Assembly: GCA_024195265.1 (NCBI GenBank)
Contig: JAJLRJ010000005.1
Coordinates: 44,689,587-44,753,586, forward strand
Direction of reading: 5' to 3'
Origin: Dendrophyllia cribrosa
Taxonomy: Eukaryota; Cnidaria; Anthozoa; Scleractinia; Dendrophylliidae
Length of the DNA stretch: 64,000 bases
In this document: positions 11,128-24,647 of the stretch, piece by piece
Layout of the letters: every line of letters starts with the position of its first letter
Position numbering within the stretch: position 1 is the stretch's first letter
The notes under the pieces: generated by a model
Seen by the model: only the letters and a program-made list of their open reading frames with translations
The model's database searches: none
What the model was told of the DNA's origin: nothing
Translations under genes and position numbers: made by a program

Positions 11128-11776
11128 GTATTGGCGGCCATTTATAATCAAATTAGTTTGATTTTACTTTAGATTAATGTACATTAGTTGTAATGAAAAT
11201 GATGATCTTACAGGAAGAACATATTAGGAAAAGGAACATGCTACTGATCTAGTCTTAATCAGGTACAAATATTGATTAACGTTTTATCCCGCCAATCAAA
11301 AAAAAATTGAGTCATAGTTTAGAATAAAAGCTGATGAAACAAATAAATTAGAATTAAGCTTTGATGAAGTCTGTCATGCTGTATCATTAACAACCGTGTA
11401 GAGAACTGCTTCCCATGTATAAATGCCAAATCTGTAGAATTTAGACTTCATTTTTCCCCTAACCTATGACCTTCTTCATGAACATGCTGTGCGTTTGCCT
11501 TTAAAATGGCGACGTGCATACGTCGTGATACACGCAAAGCAACACCCACCCACCCACGCGCCCACGTATTGTCAGTGGTAATTTGCACGTAGCCTATCGT
11601 TTTCTCTTCCGCTCCACCTCTCAGCCAGTCCCTAAGCCTTTTCTGATTCCCGACGGTAAGTGAAGATGACTTGTCTAGCAAGCTTTAAACAATGGGAAAT
11701 TTGAAAAGTTCTCGAATCGTTTTAACAGTTGTTCACGGTGTGAAGTCTATGAGTATAGCCAAGACCTAAAAAAGTA
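11128..11776. other. intergenic, nothing recognised
   Basis: AT-rich DNA. The only open frames are short and unsupported. Confidence 0.6.
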
Positions 11777-11950
11777 CAGTAGAATCCCAATTTTTAGAAC
11801 CCTGGATTTTTAGAACCTCCCGGACTATTCTCTTCCCCTGGATTTGATTTTAGTCCGGATGCCACTTTCGATTTTTCGAACTACCGATTTTTTGAAGCAA
11901 TTTCTCGCTCTTTAGAGGTTCGAACAATCGCGATTCTGTCATTCTGTACT
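11777..11950. mobile_element. pogo/Tigger-like left-end fragment
   Basis: TA followed by CAGTAGAATCCCAATTTTTA and repeats of the type TTTTAGAACC, which resembles the terminus and subterminal repeats of pogo/Tigger elements. No matching right end was found nearby, so it is a solo fragment. Confidence 0.5.
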
Positions 11951-13018
11951 TGAATTTTTGTGAAAAAAAAAAAGAATCTTGAAAAACCCTTGCCTTTTAG
12001 TAAATCATTTTGTAAATTTGCCTTGAATTCCTTAATCAACTTCTGATAGTAAAAATTGCGAGAATAGTTTGTGGCCTTGATAACATGACATTAGATCTGG
12101 TGGTCTCTTGAATTTCTTATGCCCGAAGTTGTATACCTTGCAATTAGGTAGCTTGATTGTGTCATACGGTCTGAGGTCGCCCCCCTCATGTGCAAGCGAG
12201 TGACCTTGGACATCTAAGAATCAGACTAGCAATCAGGGGACTTTAAATTACTGATAGACGTTTCAGTCTGTAAAAAGAACCTGTAAAAGCTATGGATGCT
12301 ATAGCTATTTGTCTGTCCGTTTCAAATGAGAAACAAATTTCTCCCAGCTGAATCCATACTCGGTTATACCAGTCGCTTCCAATCTCCCTGGACCAAGGGG
12401 TTTCCTAATATTGTACTAAGCAAAACATGAATATTCGGGAGCTGTGAATGCGCGTTACACGTTTCAACCCACTTATGGGTTTCTGGTTATACTGGACTAT
12501 TATATTTAAAAGACGGAATTGTTCGTATGAAAAGTGTACTATGAAAATCAAAGACAGTAAAGGAATTAAAAACCGCTAAGTCATATGTAGATTTTTAGTG
12601 GTAAGTGTTCAAAACTAAATTAACCAAAGATGAATGTAAATTTTAGCAATAGATCAAGTCGTTTAATTTACTTTCTGCTCTTAAATTAGAGTGCTTCCAA
12701 TTGAAGCCTTTTTCATATTTGACAGTTCCTCTAATGAATATAAGTGAATCTTCGAACGAGACTTGCGTTTGACTCGGTAAGTGAAAACTGACGAATATAA
12801 ATAAAATCAGCAAGAGTCGAAGTTTGTTTTGGCCTCCTACCAGACGTAAGAAAATACAATAACAAGTTCTTGCGATCAACGGTCGTGGATTTGCACAGTA
12901 CGGTTTGAATTACGTACAGGAGTTGTTAACAGAATTTTAGTTTTTACTTTAGTGCATTGGCCAGTCAAGTTGAACCGATTACACCAACAGGTGAGTGTCT
13001 TTATAGTTTAACTTCTAA
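11951..13018. other. intergenic, nothing recognised
   Basis: No gene or repeat family could be supported. An exon-like donor (CAACAG|GTGAGTG) at about 12985-12998 has no supporting frame. Confidence 0.55.
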
Positions 13019-13022
13019 TTAA

Positions 13023-14036
13023 CCCATTCGCTCCTACACCGGCCAAAACCGGCCGTATAATACTCCACTGCTTTAAAAAATTGCAACTTTCTCAATCGCG
13101 CGAACATTGCCCTAACTAGCAGTTCTGCCGAGCATTGACTAGAAAGTCCCTCAAATTGAGATACCCAATAAACACAAAAAAGTCAGCGATTTTTGCAGAA
13201 TATCAGCGTTTGAATTTGGACAATAACAAAAATGACCGTTTTTAACGTCATAGAAAAACAACAAAAATCACGTTTTTGCCTTTAGTTTTTTTTATTCAAA
13301 TCATCCTGGCAAACCCAAAAGTCAACATTCACAGCAAAATTCAGTCCTAGTCCTAGCTTAGCAGTTATTTTTTTTGCTCTTATTCGTTGCTCGGGCCGAG
13401 CTTTAGCCTCTCGTTCTAATGCATACTGACCTTGACTCGATTTTCAATATCACCACCGCACTGCATGCTGGGAAAAAGCCAAAAATTTTGACAGCGCTCG
13501 ATTCTTTCCGCACACATTTCATATTTATACTAAGTCCACAGCCACTCCGACCCACCGCCGAAATTTCGCGCCTGTTGTATTCTCCTGTGGTCGCAACTTC
13601 CAAAATATGCCGCGGTAGGTCGAGAAATTCATCCAGAGTCGAGTCCCAAAGCCACTTCGTTTCCAGGCGGCCATTTTTCCAGTTCAACGAGCAACGAGCC
13701 AAATTCGTAAACGAAGTACAACACCTAACTCGCTTCATTGAGAAGTGGACTCTGAACTACCTCCAAGCTTAATGATGCTCATCAGGCAGCTACTAAAGAT
13801 GAAAAATGGCTGTGAACTTACCAAAAATCGTAGATAATTCATATTGGACCCTTTATTGCAAATCAACCAAGCAAAATGGGATCGTCACAATGACGTTTCC
13901 AGTAAACTCGAGCCTTCAGTGTTTTAGAACAGCAGCACTTTCAATGGTAACTTTAAATATGGAGTCACGAAATCCCATGGGGCGTGTGAATGCAGAAAAT
14001 CGCTCAAAAACGTAAAAATTCTCAGGAGTGAATGGG
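13023..14036. mobile_element. TTAA-flanked piggyBac-like non-autonomous element
   Basis: The left terminus CCCATTCGCTCCT and right terminus AGGAGTGAATGGG are inverted repeats. They are flanked by TTAA at 13019-13022 and 14037-14040. A TTAA target plus CCC termini fits piggyBac-type elements. The 1014-bp interior holds open frames on both strands (for example 13419-13772), but none resembles a transposase. Confidence 0.75.
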
Positions 14037-14040
14037 TTAA

Positions 14041-14780
14041 TGGAAAGAAAATTATCGCTTTGTATTCAGTCGTCGACCTAGTTAAATATACTGAACTAAC
14101 TTGTTCACTCTAATTCTCTGTAAAACACGGTACAGTCTTTCTTATGATGTTTTGTATTTTCGATTTAGAATAAACTGGGCCCCAATAGATACCAGCCTTC
14201 TAACTGACTGGCTTACCCTGTATATTATAACATGGAAAGGAAAAGAAAAATATATTGATCGCATGGGAAAAAGGCGCGAAAATTATTGCCACGTATCGCA
14301 GTTCACCTTGGCGAAGCTGTTCAAACCCGTGCTTGATCGCAAAAAACGAACAAGCACAATTTTCTGAAAATGTCTTCTAATAATTGGCTTTGAAATATGG
14401 TATATGCTTTATGCTTCCTTGAAAATGTTTCTAAACATTGTTCGAAGCGTATTGGAACAGAAAAATCTCACTACGCGGCTGTAGGAACTAAAACGAACAA
14501 GTTTGTATTGTTTCGCATCACGGGCTGTTGTGTGCAAGTTTTGTCGAACTCAGTCTGCTCAGTCGGAGAAATGGTCCATGTCCAGTCAATGGCAATGAAT
14601 TAATAATTGAGGTTTGATTTGTGTAGACTTTTGCTTCCACCCGGATATATACGATGTTGTTCTCCATTTAAAACGCGTTAAAAAGGAGTGAGCAAATGAG
14701 TGAGTGAGAAAAATTATGCTCAGTGGTCAGTTTTTATGATAAAATTATGCACTTATTGACTGAGTGGGAGGGCTGGACGG
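14041..14780. other. intergenic, nothing recognised
   Basis: Short open frames only. A small GAGTGAG-type reiteration occurs near 14688-14708. Confidence 0.5.
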
Positions 14781-14794
14781 GAAAATATTTGGCT

Positions 14795-14828
<34 letters not shown>

Positions 14829-14853
14829 CCGACCTAATTCTTGCACATGACGT

Positions 14854-15170
14854 CATAAAAATTAAAAAATCTAAAGTATACGTCCTACAAAGCTGTTTCT
14901 AACAGGGTATGTGGATACAAGTGTTATAATCTTTCACAAAAAGTTTCAGGTTTTAACGATGTTTTGCTTCCGATTTACAAAGGTTTTAAATGTGTCACGC
15001 AATGCGTCACGCTATTTCAGATAAGCCGCAAAAATAAACAAAATTGAATCAGCTGAAAGTTATTGTTTGCATTATAAGTGCTTATAAGCCGAGTTAATGG
15101 AGCTTATAGCAAATACAATATTTTTGGATGTGATTTTTGGTGTAATTTTCACCGGCAACGTTGGACTTGG
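14854..15170. repeat. dispersed repeat, copy 1
   Basis: This segment returns in inverted orientation at 51100-51440, sharing for example AAAAAGTTTCAGGTTTTAAC, the TGCGTCACGCTATTTCAG block and the TTTGCATTATAAGTGCTTAT block. Non-coding; the family is unknown. Confidence 0.7.
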
Positions 15171-15468
15171 ATGGATCGTAACCGTCAAAGATTTAACCGT
15201 TATCGTCAAAATGCTACAAAGATATGCCACTATTAAAGACTCGGTGAGGCTGATTTCCCTTTCGTAAAAGGTCGATGCCATCATTAACATTAACATTCAT
15301 TAGTAACCATTAGTATGCCTGGATTAGGACGAAAGTAGGCTATCATTATTAGATAAAATTGGGCCTAGGTAAAGCGATTATTAGACCTGAACTAGATTCA
15401 CGATAAGGTCAGATTTAGGGATAGGGTCAGCTAAAGCACCTCTTATAATTAAATTTTTCTTGGGTTGC

Positions 15469-15545
15469 CGGATAAATCCAGTGGTCTAGTGGTTAAGAAG
15501 GGATGTTAACATGTAAGAGGTTCCGTGTTCGATTCTAGGTTGTTA
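15469..15545 (+). repeat. tRNA-like SINE fragment
   Basis: TGGTCTAGTGGTTAAGAAGG resembles an A-box region, and GGTTCCGTGTTCGATTCTA a B box about 30 nt later. No foldable acceptor stem is visible, so it is called SINE-derived rather than a tRNA gene. Confidence 0.5.
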
Positions 15546-15604
15546 ATTACATTTTTTGTTTTTTTGATAGAAAAGAAAATTCGATAATTGGTGAAAAATT
15601 TTCC

Positions 15605-16105
15605 AAGGGTGCGTTCGATTGACCTTTTTCCTCTTTCCGGAATAAGAATAAACGGAAAAACTCCGAATGCCGGTTCGATTGAGTCGCTGTTCCGATTCCA
15701 GAATACATGGAATGTATTCCAAGGTCAGCAGAATGCTTGAAATAATCCAGAATAATGACGTCACTTCGTCCTCGCCTCGCTGCCTTTTTCAAAACAACAA
15801 ACAAAATGGCTACCGCCGGCGACCATGTGCTGGCATCCATGTGCGAAGAAAATGAGTTGTTACTCAAAAAGGATACTCCTGGAGTCGGAAAGAGACGCTT
15901 CTCCTCATATCCTAGTACGAAGAAAGGAAAGAGATGTTTCAAAACGTCAATTACAAAAAGAAACAATTGCTGCGACGATGCGAGAGGAGAGTGGATTATT
16001 CCAGAAACGGAATAATCGTTTTATTGACCTACGGACGGAATGACTTTTCTGGAATAATCCGGAATATATTCTTATTCCGGAATAGGGCCAATCGAACGCA
16101 ACCTT
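15605..16105. mobile_element. Harbinger-like MITE (GTTCGATTG termini)
   Basis: The terminal inverted repeat GGGTGCGTTCGATTGACC at the left is mirrored by GGCCAATCGAACGCAACC at the right, with repeated GGAATAA/TTATTCC motifs inside. A plus frame beginning MATAAGD-like at 15805 (MATAGDHVLASMCEENE) is open to 16013 and could be a relic exon of the parent element, but it matches nothing I can name. Confidence 0.65.
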
Positions 16106-19100
16106 AGTGTCGCTAAAATGGTAGCGACCGTTTACGAAAAGGAAGTTTGCCTCAACTCTACTCCCAAAAATCAAATTACAAAGATGTCTGACATATTTGT
16201 AATTACAGCGGAAATAGAGACGGAGTACTGTTAAACCAGTACACTGAAAATAATTGACAAATGGGAAGATTATTCGAAAATTTATTAAAATCGCACAGTG
16301 AACCGACAAGATCCGATTGCGCAAACCCTATTTCGTGTCAAAAATAATTTGTTGTATAAAATATACCAACCTCGTCCCCAGGGCCTTCTCCGCTTTTTCA
16401 AATTCAAAATGGCGGGTCAAGCGGAGAAGACCCTGGCCGAGGCTGATCTAACAAGACCGCTGATTGGCAGTTAATTTGTGGCGTTCTTTCACAAGCTCTG
16501 GTTGGTCAGCTTTTTCTTCCCTTCAAAATGGCTGACTAAAAAGTATAATGTGCGGTGTATTTTGTGGAAGTTACGAGAAATAAATGAATTCTCCATTAAG
16601 CTTGCCTCGGAAATCATAATTAAAGAAGATGCGGACTTCACATCAAAGCAAAGCTGACTCACCATTTACCGAAAGAAAGCATGCAGACCGTGATGAAAAA
16701 CAAGGTGACGAAGGATCTCCTTACAAAAAGGTGGTTTTGTTTAAGGCTTACTTTTTTAGGCTGGAAAGCTTGTGAATCAGATATAACCTACAAATTCATT
16801 ACATTTATAGCGGTTGCTTATAAATACTGTAAAATTTTCGTATTAAATGTCAAAGACATTTGCCGATTGAATACAGAGAGATTGAGAAATGTTCGAAGCA
16901 TATTTAAAATTTCAATTTCAATAGTAGGTCCCCTTGATCGTTGAGGATTAATTAAAATTTGACAGTTTTAGATATTTAAAACAATTTAGCACATTTCAAA
17001 ATCCTGAAATTTTCCATTAACTTATGTAAGAGTGAGTAGCTTTATGGCATTGTCTTGACATTTTTGGAGATGTGTTTGGAAGGCAGCTGCATATATTATG
17101 ATCATCCACTTGTCTCTGGTGTGGACTCTTTGACCAGGAGCATTGTAAAATGGCAAAGTTAATTAACTTTAAGAAAGTTCCCTGCCCAGTAAGATATTCA
17201 TATATCCACATCCACAAAAGGGGGATTTAGTAGGGATTCTTCTGCTGTTTTTGTGCAATGGTGACTGCATGAGTATTTGTACTTTTACTTGATGTCTAAG
17301 GCTGTCATTATTAACTGGCAGCAGCTATTGTGACCAACAACAACAGTAAAGATGGCCAGCTACTCAAATATTCAAAATAACTTCAAGTCAAAAGGCTCAG
17401 ACGTTTTTCCTCATTTTGTTTTATTTTACCTCGTTTTACTTTATTTGTGGACCCAGTTTCTGAAAAGTTTAATGTAAAATCATGGCAGTCACACCTCCCC
17501 TTGTGGTTGTCAAAAATTGTTCTGTGGACCATCAGTTTTAGATGAACCATTTGTATTGGTGGCATTTCTCATTGACAGAAGGGAATCCTTCATCGAGAGA
17601 ATTTATTGGCAAATTGTCAGGAGGTTAGAATTTGCTATAAAAGCTATTATTTCTTGAGTTAGCTTTCTTTATTTACTTTGAAATTATAAAACTGAGGCGA
17701 TTCAGTGCAAGAACCTCCTAAGTAATTCTAGGAAATAATTTATTGCCAACAGCTTGTATTTTAGGCCTTAATATAAGCACTCTCTGGTCATAATAATGGT
17801 CTGGATCATGCACAATGTGAATGCTGGAATTGTCAGAGTTTTAACTAGGTCAGAAAATCAAGCATTTTGGAATGAAATAAAATGTTTTCCTGAAAATTTT
17901 GTCTATTTGGACTGAGTGACACTGTTATTTTTTTATTCCAATTAATGGTAATCTTTAAACAAGGTGCGTTCATCACTAGAGTAGTTTTCAGAACAGCCCT
18001 GTAATAACTCAAAAGGCAATAATATGTAAGGAAAGTGGTCATAGGAAATATACTAGAAGAGGATCCACCTTGTATTGTGGTAGGGGGGCTATGCAAGATA
18101 TCACCTATCTGATTAGGTTAATGGACAACATTTATTGGCCTAAAAATGTGAAGTTTGCATTGCTACTAAAATGACACATGAAGGTGGAAATCTTTTGCCC
18201 AGTTTCTACTCCTGATAGAATGGGGGCTATACCAACAAGACAACAGCATTTGGGTGGGAGAAGGAGTGTGCATAAAGAGACCACCAGTCTTTTGTAAAGC
18301 AATGGGTCCTGTCCGAGTTCAATAGTTTTGACCATTTCCCTAATAGCTCTTGAATAATAGTAATAATAATAATACATGTATGTGAAAGCTCTAAAGACAA
18401 AAAGTCACTAAGGATGTTCATGCCCTGAACAATGTCACTGTTTCAACCACAAGAAAGATTGTAACTTCAAGAGATCAAATCAGGAATGTCGCTTAAAAAT
18501 GTGTTGAAACAAAAAGGGAGTAGTTAACAATATTAATTGGATAAACTGATGTTAAAGAGACCTGAGACAATTGAACTAATCCACTCATTGCCTGCATGTA
18601 ACATTTTATTCCATAGTCCACTTGTTAATTGTATGGCCTATTGTCACACAAATCTCACAGGGTACAACAATTTCTGTTCTTCTCTGTACTCTTTCACGGC
18701 CCAAGTCCAAGAGTATTTTCAGTAATTTCTCAAATGCCAAGGTCAAGCCTGATATTGATTTAGTCACCTCATTTACAATGTACATGTATCTATCAGTTTC
18801 AAGGCAAAGTCCAATGTAAGGCAATCTTTGTAAGATGTTATCAAACAAAGGTCCCAGTCATTTCTGTCATATTTTCCCCTTGTGCTCATCATCATCATCA
18901 TAACTTTATTAATGTGTCAAAAAGATTTAGCATTGCTGCTAATTGGGGACACGTAAAAGAAGTTAGTGCTCCTACCAATAATGTAATAGCGTGTGTCCCA
19001 CTCAGTCATAGCATCAATAATTCCCCCCCCCCTTACCCTCCCATGACTGGTACCTTTGTCTTTTTAAGTTTACCAGCCACAAGTTTTTTTTGTAGCAGAA

Positions 19101-19174
19101 TTGTTTATTAATAAATATGGCGGCAGGGAAGTGCAGCCAAGGCTTAGCCCTTGGAGACAAGTCCGGAGAAATAT

Positions 19175-19380
19175 CCATTCCAGGGTGGGTGCCCACGGTC
19201 TCACCTGATCTGTACTCCCCCCAGGAGGGCACCCCTCTCCTGGTTCTCTAGTTCCATGGACTAGGGATATGGGCCTCACCCTACTGGAAACAGATGCGGA
19301 CCCCATTCAGGGTGGCTACCCCCGGTACCACCTGATCTGCTCTCCCCCCAGGAGGACACTCCTCTCCTGGTCCCTGGGGG
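19175..19380. repeat. GC-rich tandem dimer, unit about 128 bp
   Basis: Two imperfect head-to-tail copies, each running from CCATTC(C)AGGGTGG through TCACCTGATCTG to CTCTCCTGGT. The composition is unlike the AT-rich surroundings. The open frames through it are probably incidental. Confidence 0.65.
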
Positions 19381-20125
19381 GTTTCCTAGCAACGCTTCCC
19401 TGCCACCCTGATTTTACCCATCACCTGTGCATTGTTGTCCTCAATTACCATAGATACCAACCATCCTGCCTCGAAAGAGGATCATTAAGGCTTTATTTAT
19501 GGTCACAAAAAAATGAGGCTTTTCAGTTGGTTTTGATGTAGGCATATGGCAGCTTAACATAAACAATTTTATTTTAAGCTTCACTAAATTAAATTCTTTC
19601 GAATTTTATAAACATTGCTTAAATTTGAATTCAAAATTTACAACGAAAAAGTAAAGATTCTAGCAGGTTTATGTAATTTTCATAAAAGATGTGTGGGACA
19701 AACATAGAAAAACTGTGCTTTTTACTGGTTATTTAGGTTGAAAATAAATCTCCGAAAGGTGAATCAATGTTACCCGAAATAAGTGACTGAATCCTGTGGA
19801 GCTTCCTGTAAAACCTGCCATGAAACCATGGCAGCACCTTGCAATAATAGTTGGTTCTGTGTAGCATGATTTTTTTGCTAAAAGTTCCCTTGGTAAATAA
19901 GTGGTTGTTTTTTGTTTTCTCCAAAACAAGCATAGTAACCTATCTTTGTTACTCCATGTATTTGAAGAAAATACTTGAAGAATTAGCAAGTATTCGATGG
20001 TTTAACAGAATACACAGGGGCGAGAAGTAATGCGAACAATGAGCATAGTTGGAATAAAATTTGCTATTATATCTACTGTAATGTCACTTTTTTGATAAGA
20101 TAGCTTTGTGGCATAGCATCTTTAC

Positions 20126-20147
20126 GGGGGGGGGGGGGGGGGGGGGG
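20126..20147. repeat. poly-G tract (22 G)
   Basis: An uninterrupted G run inside the 4.7-kb element. Confidence 0.9.
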
Positions 20148-21060
20148 CTAATTGGAAGGAGTGCACTAAATTGAGTCGTAGGTATTTTGTGAAAATGCCA
20201 GGAAGTTGGGCACCCAACGAGCCAAGTTTGCCATAAGATCTGTTCAGATGCCTTAGCTGAAAATTCAACAGCCTGAAAGTATTACAAACAAAATCCTTTT
20301 CTCTGAAACAGTTAGCTCAGGTATGATGTCCAAGAAATGCCTTCTGGTGTGTGCGTGAAAAACATTTTTCCGCATATGTTGAATGACGATAAGACTTCTT
20401 CAGCAGAACTGAGATATTCACAGCTATAAAATATAAAAGAAAATAACATAATTAATAATTACTGACCACTGTTTTTTACTGTCTTAGAAACATGAACATC
20501 AGGAAAGAAATGTGTGCATACAATCCGGTTAATCACAGCTGACTCGAAAACCCGAAGAGAAATTTGAAACAAAAATATTTAAAAAAGACGAAAATGCTTT
20601 CACCGCGAAAAGCCCTTGGAAAATCGGTTCAATTTATATAGAAAAGTTACGCTGGAAGTTTGTCTAAAGACGGTTAATTTACATGAGCTTAAGAAAAAAA
20701 TCTTACCTGAAAAACACATAAGCAGCACCAAGAATATGGTCGCAAAATTGTACCTGGTGATAACGCAAATTCGTCTATACAAAGAGAACGGACTCCATAT
20801 TTCTCGTTCTGCTGGTATTGATTTCTGATATTGAACCAAACCTAAAGGTCATTTTCAGCGACTGCAGCAAAGAAGGCAGCCATATTTGTTTTAGCCGCTG
20901 TACATGCGGAATGGCGTAGATTTTCAGCACCTGTCACGTGTCAAAATACTCCAAGATTCTTGGAGTATTTTGCAGCCTCGACCAGGGTCTTCTCCGCTCG
21001 ACCCGCCATTTTGAATTTGAAAAAGCGGAGAAGGCCCTGGGGACGAGGTTGAAAATATAC

Positions 21061-24000
21061 AACAAATCTGTAATATTGTAATGTAGAACGGTTTGTAGAA
21101 TTTTCAGTTGCTTGCTGTGACCCTCACCAGAGTACTAAAAATGTTTAACAAAAAGGCTAATAATTAAGTCCATGTTTAGCAGTGGGATAAAAATGATTTA
21201 CACAAAGTTTAACAATGAAAATTGTATTCTGTACACCGTCAATTGTCTCTATTTAATTTCCAAAAGCTTTCGCGCTGCTTGGGTGAGAAAAAAGGTTCAT
21301 TTTTTATAAACAATATTTTTTGTCGCATGCTGGGACTGAATCACTGAGTATTTTGTGAAAGGAAAAGCTTGTTTGCAAATCAAATTAACATTCGGTATGA
21401 TTTAACACCGTCGTTTCAAAGCGGACGAAAATAAGGAAAGACGCCGACGCCAAATAAATGGCACGGGTTCTTGTATCTAAGAACGTCAGTTTACAAATAA
21501 CTTAAAGCCACACTTTTCCCAGCAGGAATAAAATATGACGAATTACAATTCGTATATCGGACTCGAAAATACGCCCAAAAAACTTCATCCTACGCTTCGT
21601 GAATACAGTAGACTTGCTCCGCACCTGAAAGGTGTTACAAACATCATTTCGTTACCTGGTGATATAGAAAATTGGTGATATTCAGCATTGTTTTCGCGTG
21701 TTTTGAGTTTTCACAAAACACAGGAAAGAATCGCTTATTGTTTTCCTTAAGACAGTACTTTAAACTCTTATTTATTCTCATCTTGACCTATGTAATCTAA
21801 TCTAATATCCTTGTGGAATAGGTATAATTGTGAATTATGTAAAATTCCATTTTTCTCCCTTGTCTAGTGTACATGCACTAGACGAATGACACAAACCTGA
21901 CAAAAAATGTTCGCGTAAAGAATTAGTTGTGAAATACGGAACTGAAGATCAAAATTTTATGTTGAACTTATTTCATCGGCGCAGACTAATTATTTATGTT
22001 TTTGTTCGTTTAATCTGAATACATGTATGACGTTGTTTCATTTTATTAAGTTGTGAAACAAACTACTAAAACGCAATATTTAAATGGAAAATCTTCAAGT
22101 TGGCCTCACCTTACCGCCCGTAAAACCGTTTATTTCCGCCATGTTCATAAATAGAACCCATGAAAAAATGAAAAGGAAAATTTAAGGAAATATTGATTTA
22201 GTATGATAAATATTCAGTGTTGGGTGATTGAAACAATCCGTTTCGTAATTAAATCCCGTATTTTTGCAAATGATGAAATGACCCAAACATGCCTAATGGC
22301 CTATAAATTATTTATCTCGTTTTGTCAATATTCGGTTGCTCTTCAAACGGCGTATATAACTAGTTGTTTATCGATATCCGTCTGCTTCGCATACGCAAAC
22401 CATCGATTCTGAAAAGCATTTGAAACGCTTCATTTTAAGGTAAGGATTTTAAATTTTCGTTGACTTTGAGACGGCTGGTATTGACAGCATCTTAAAAGAG
22501 AAAATTTGGTGATAACATGGATATCAATGATGGCGAATTTTAGTTACCCACAAAGGCAGCCCAGTTGGAGAAGTTCCCAGCCGTGATGGCGGGATCTGAT
22601 TAATTTTCTATTTTTTCTCAAATTACTTCCCATGCTTGCGGTTCAAAACGATTTATTCTCATTTCAACGATTTCATTTTAAATAGCTTCTACGTATTTTG
22701 TTTTTCACTAGTACTAGTAGTATATTTAGCTAGTTATGGCGGGAATTATCTAGATACGACATTGACCGGGATCAGTGCATAGATTGAACACTCAGTTATT
22801 TTATCACATCAGTAATTTGTACTTTTCTCAGTATTTTCACGGCACGCGATATCAAAATAAATTTGGAAACTAATTCTAAGCCGAATTAAGGAATAATCAA
22901 TAATCATTGACTTGATAATAGCCGCCCAGCGCTGACGGGTGCGAATCAATCCATCTGGCCGAGACTCTATCGAACTGATCAAAAATGCCGATTTTCTTTT
23001 ATTCAACCGCGATTAAAAGAAAGAGAAGTGTTATTTTAGTTCCAACTTGATCATTATTTAATACCGTTTTACTCATCTAGACTGACGAAACTATCAAGCT
23101 GAAGATATAACGTATATACTGAAGATCATCGTGGTCATGGACTCGTGCACTAAACGGGTATGAAACCATAACTGATGTGGCTGAGACTACTTTTGAAATG
23201 ATCTGAAAAGGTAGGTCTATTGACTTTTTTTTCTTTTGTCAAATTCAACCGCGATTTACAGAAAGTAGAGGTTTATTCTATACCATTTTTATTAGTTATT
23301 CGAATAAGAAACAGTTACCTTCATCTAGACAAGTGTCACTAAAGTTTGTTTTCCTTTCAATCTTTTTAAAATTTAAATTGTGCATTACCTGAATCAGTAA
23401 ACGTTATTGGAAAAATAATTTGGTATAAAAAGGGACATTTATTTAGGATCCTGCATGCCTCTAATTCACACTTCTTGAAGTCAGAAGGCAATAGGATTAC
23501 TAATATCACGACCGAACTGACTTATAGCCGCGAGCATGCAGCTGTTAGTTTCATCGTGCACGCACTAGATCAGTCCATATCCCGGGGTCCATATCCAATT
23601 TTTATAAATGTTCAAACATTTCCTTGGCGATGAGACAAGTCCTTTTGATATCAGGTAACATAGAAACCTTTGACGGTTTATTGTGATATATTTTATTTTA
23701 ATTTTTCCATTGTTGAAACTGTTCAAAGATTCGCATGGTGAATTTGACTTGTTGCTTAATTAAATTTTTCCTCAGTTTTCGTGGTGTTCGGTCGATGATA
23801 TGTCGACCGAATTTGAATTACATATAAGATCGGATAAAGTTGAAAAATTTAGACATTTCTGCTCAGTGAACAGTTTGCTTGAAGTGCGGTATTAGTTCTT
23901 TGTTCTCCAGAAGCAGTGCCTAACACGACCCCCTCCCCCCCCCCCTCCCCCCCCCCTCCCCCCCCCCCCCCCGTTCAATGCTAAATAACCAAGTGCGCTT

Positions 24001-24647
24001 GTGTCTAGTATTTCACAATGGTTGGGAGAAGGAAGAAACGAATAATTCTACTAATTAATTACAACAACTATAACTGTTCGTATTTTTAAAGTTAGATAGT
24101 TTGTAAAATGTCAGCTCACAGGGTTTATTTTTTAAAAGGAGCCAAACAACATAAACTTGCGCTTACGGACACGTGTTAAATTTACTGTGTCAACCAAGGC
24201 TTTTCATAAAGTATTGAATTATGCAAATGATGACGTGAATAAAACTGCTCTATTCACAGGTTGCAGCTGCGTTTTACGTTCGTTTACCCGTGGGAACTAC
24301 ATTTTAAATCATTTGCAAGCTTCGGTTTTCTGAAGGTAAGTTTAATATCATTTTGGTTTGAAATTTTACAGACCTTTTACATAAGCATGTTTAGACCTCT
24401 TTAGGCCTGAACTTTACCCGGCCACTTGTTTGCATGTCATTGAATATGAATGGTTTCTTTCGTTTTCATATGCCTCGTTCTACCAAACGTTTAGGGATAT
24501 GTAAATAAGTGGCCTGGTATTCTAAAATCGCTCCCCTGTTTAGAATTCTTTAGTCATCCTGTGTTATTTTCGATCCTCGTATGCCCTTGTTCTCGTATTT
24601 TCTCTATAGCCTATACCAGCACATATTTTAACCGTAGTGTAGTTCTA
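21061..24647. other. intergenic, no gene seen
   Basis: 3.6 kb of AT-rich DNA without a supportable gene. The only clear feature is the poly-C/T tract at 23930-23972. Confidence 0.55.
23930..23972. repeat. poly-C tract with T interruptions
   Basis: About 43 nt of C runs broken by single T bases at semi-regular spacing. Confidence 0.9.

Larger units (their letters stand above)
16358..21060. mobile_element. 4.7-kb DNA transposon with long terminal inverted repeats and 9-bp target duplication
   Basis: The left end starts CAACCTCGTCCCCAGGGCC at 16367 and the right end closes with its complement at 21051. Pairing extends over about 75 nt and includes the AATGGCGGGTC block. AAAATATAC occurs directly outside both ends (16358-16366 and 21052-21060). 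The 9-bp duplication suggests a MULE-like or unclassified element. Hairpin-forming AAAATACTCC...GGAGTATTTT lies just inside the right end (20943-20971). The interior is AT-rich with many short frames, and no transposase could be recognised. It also carries a tail of ATG/CAT trinucleotides at about 18887 and a GC-rich repeat dimer at 19175-19380, probably nested insertions. Two shorter relatives are at 47282-47975 and 56917-57781. Confidence 0.75.

Noticed and set aside
13403..13772. Overlapping frames of 111 and 117 codons on both strands
   Set aside because: Both lie in a TTAA-flanked non-autonomous element and resemble no transposase or host protein.
16681..16944. Transposase exon of the 4.7-kb element
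   Set aside because: The frame is open for 87 codons but shows no THAP, BED, DDE or other recognisable motif.
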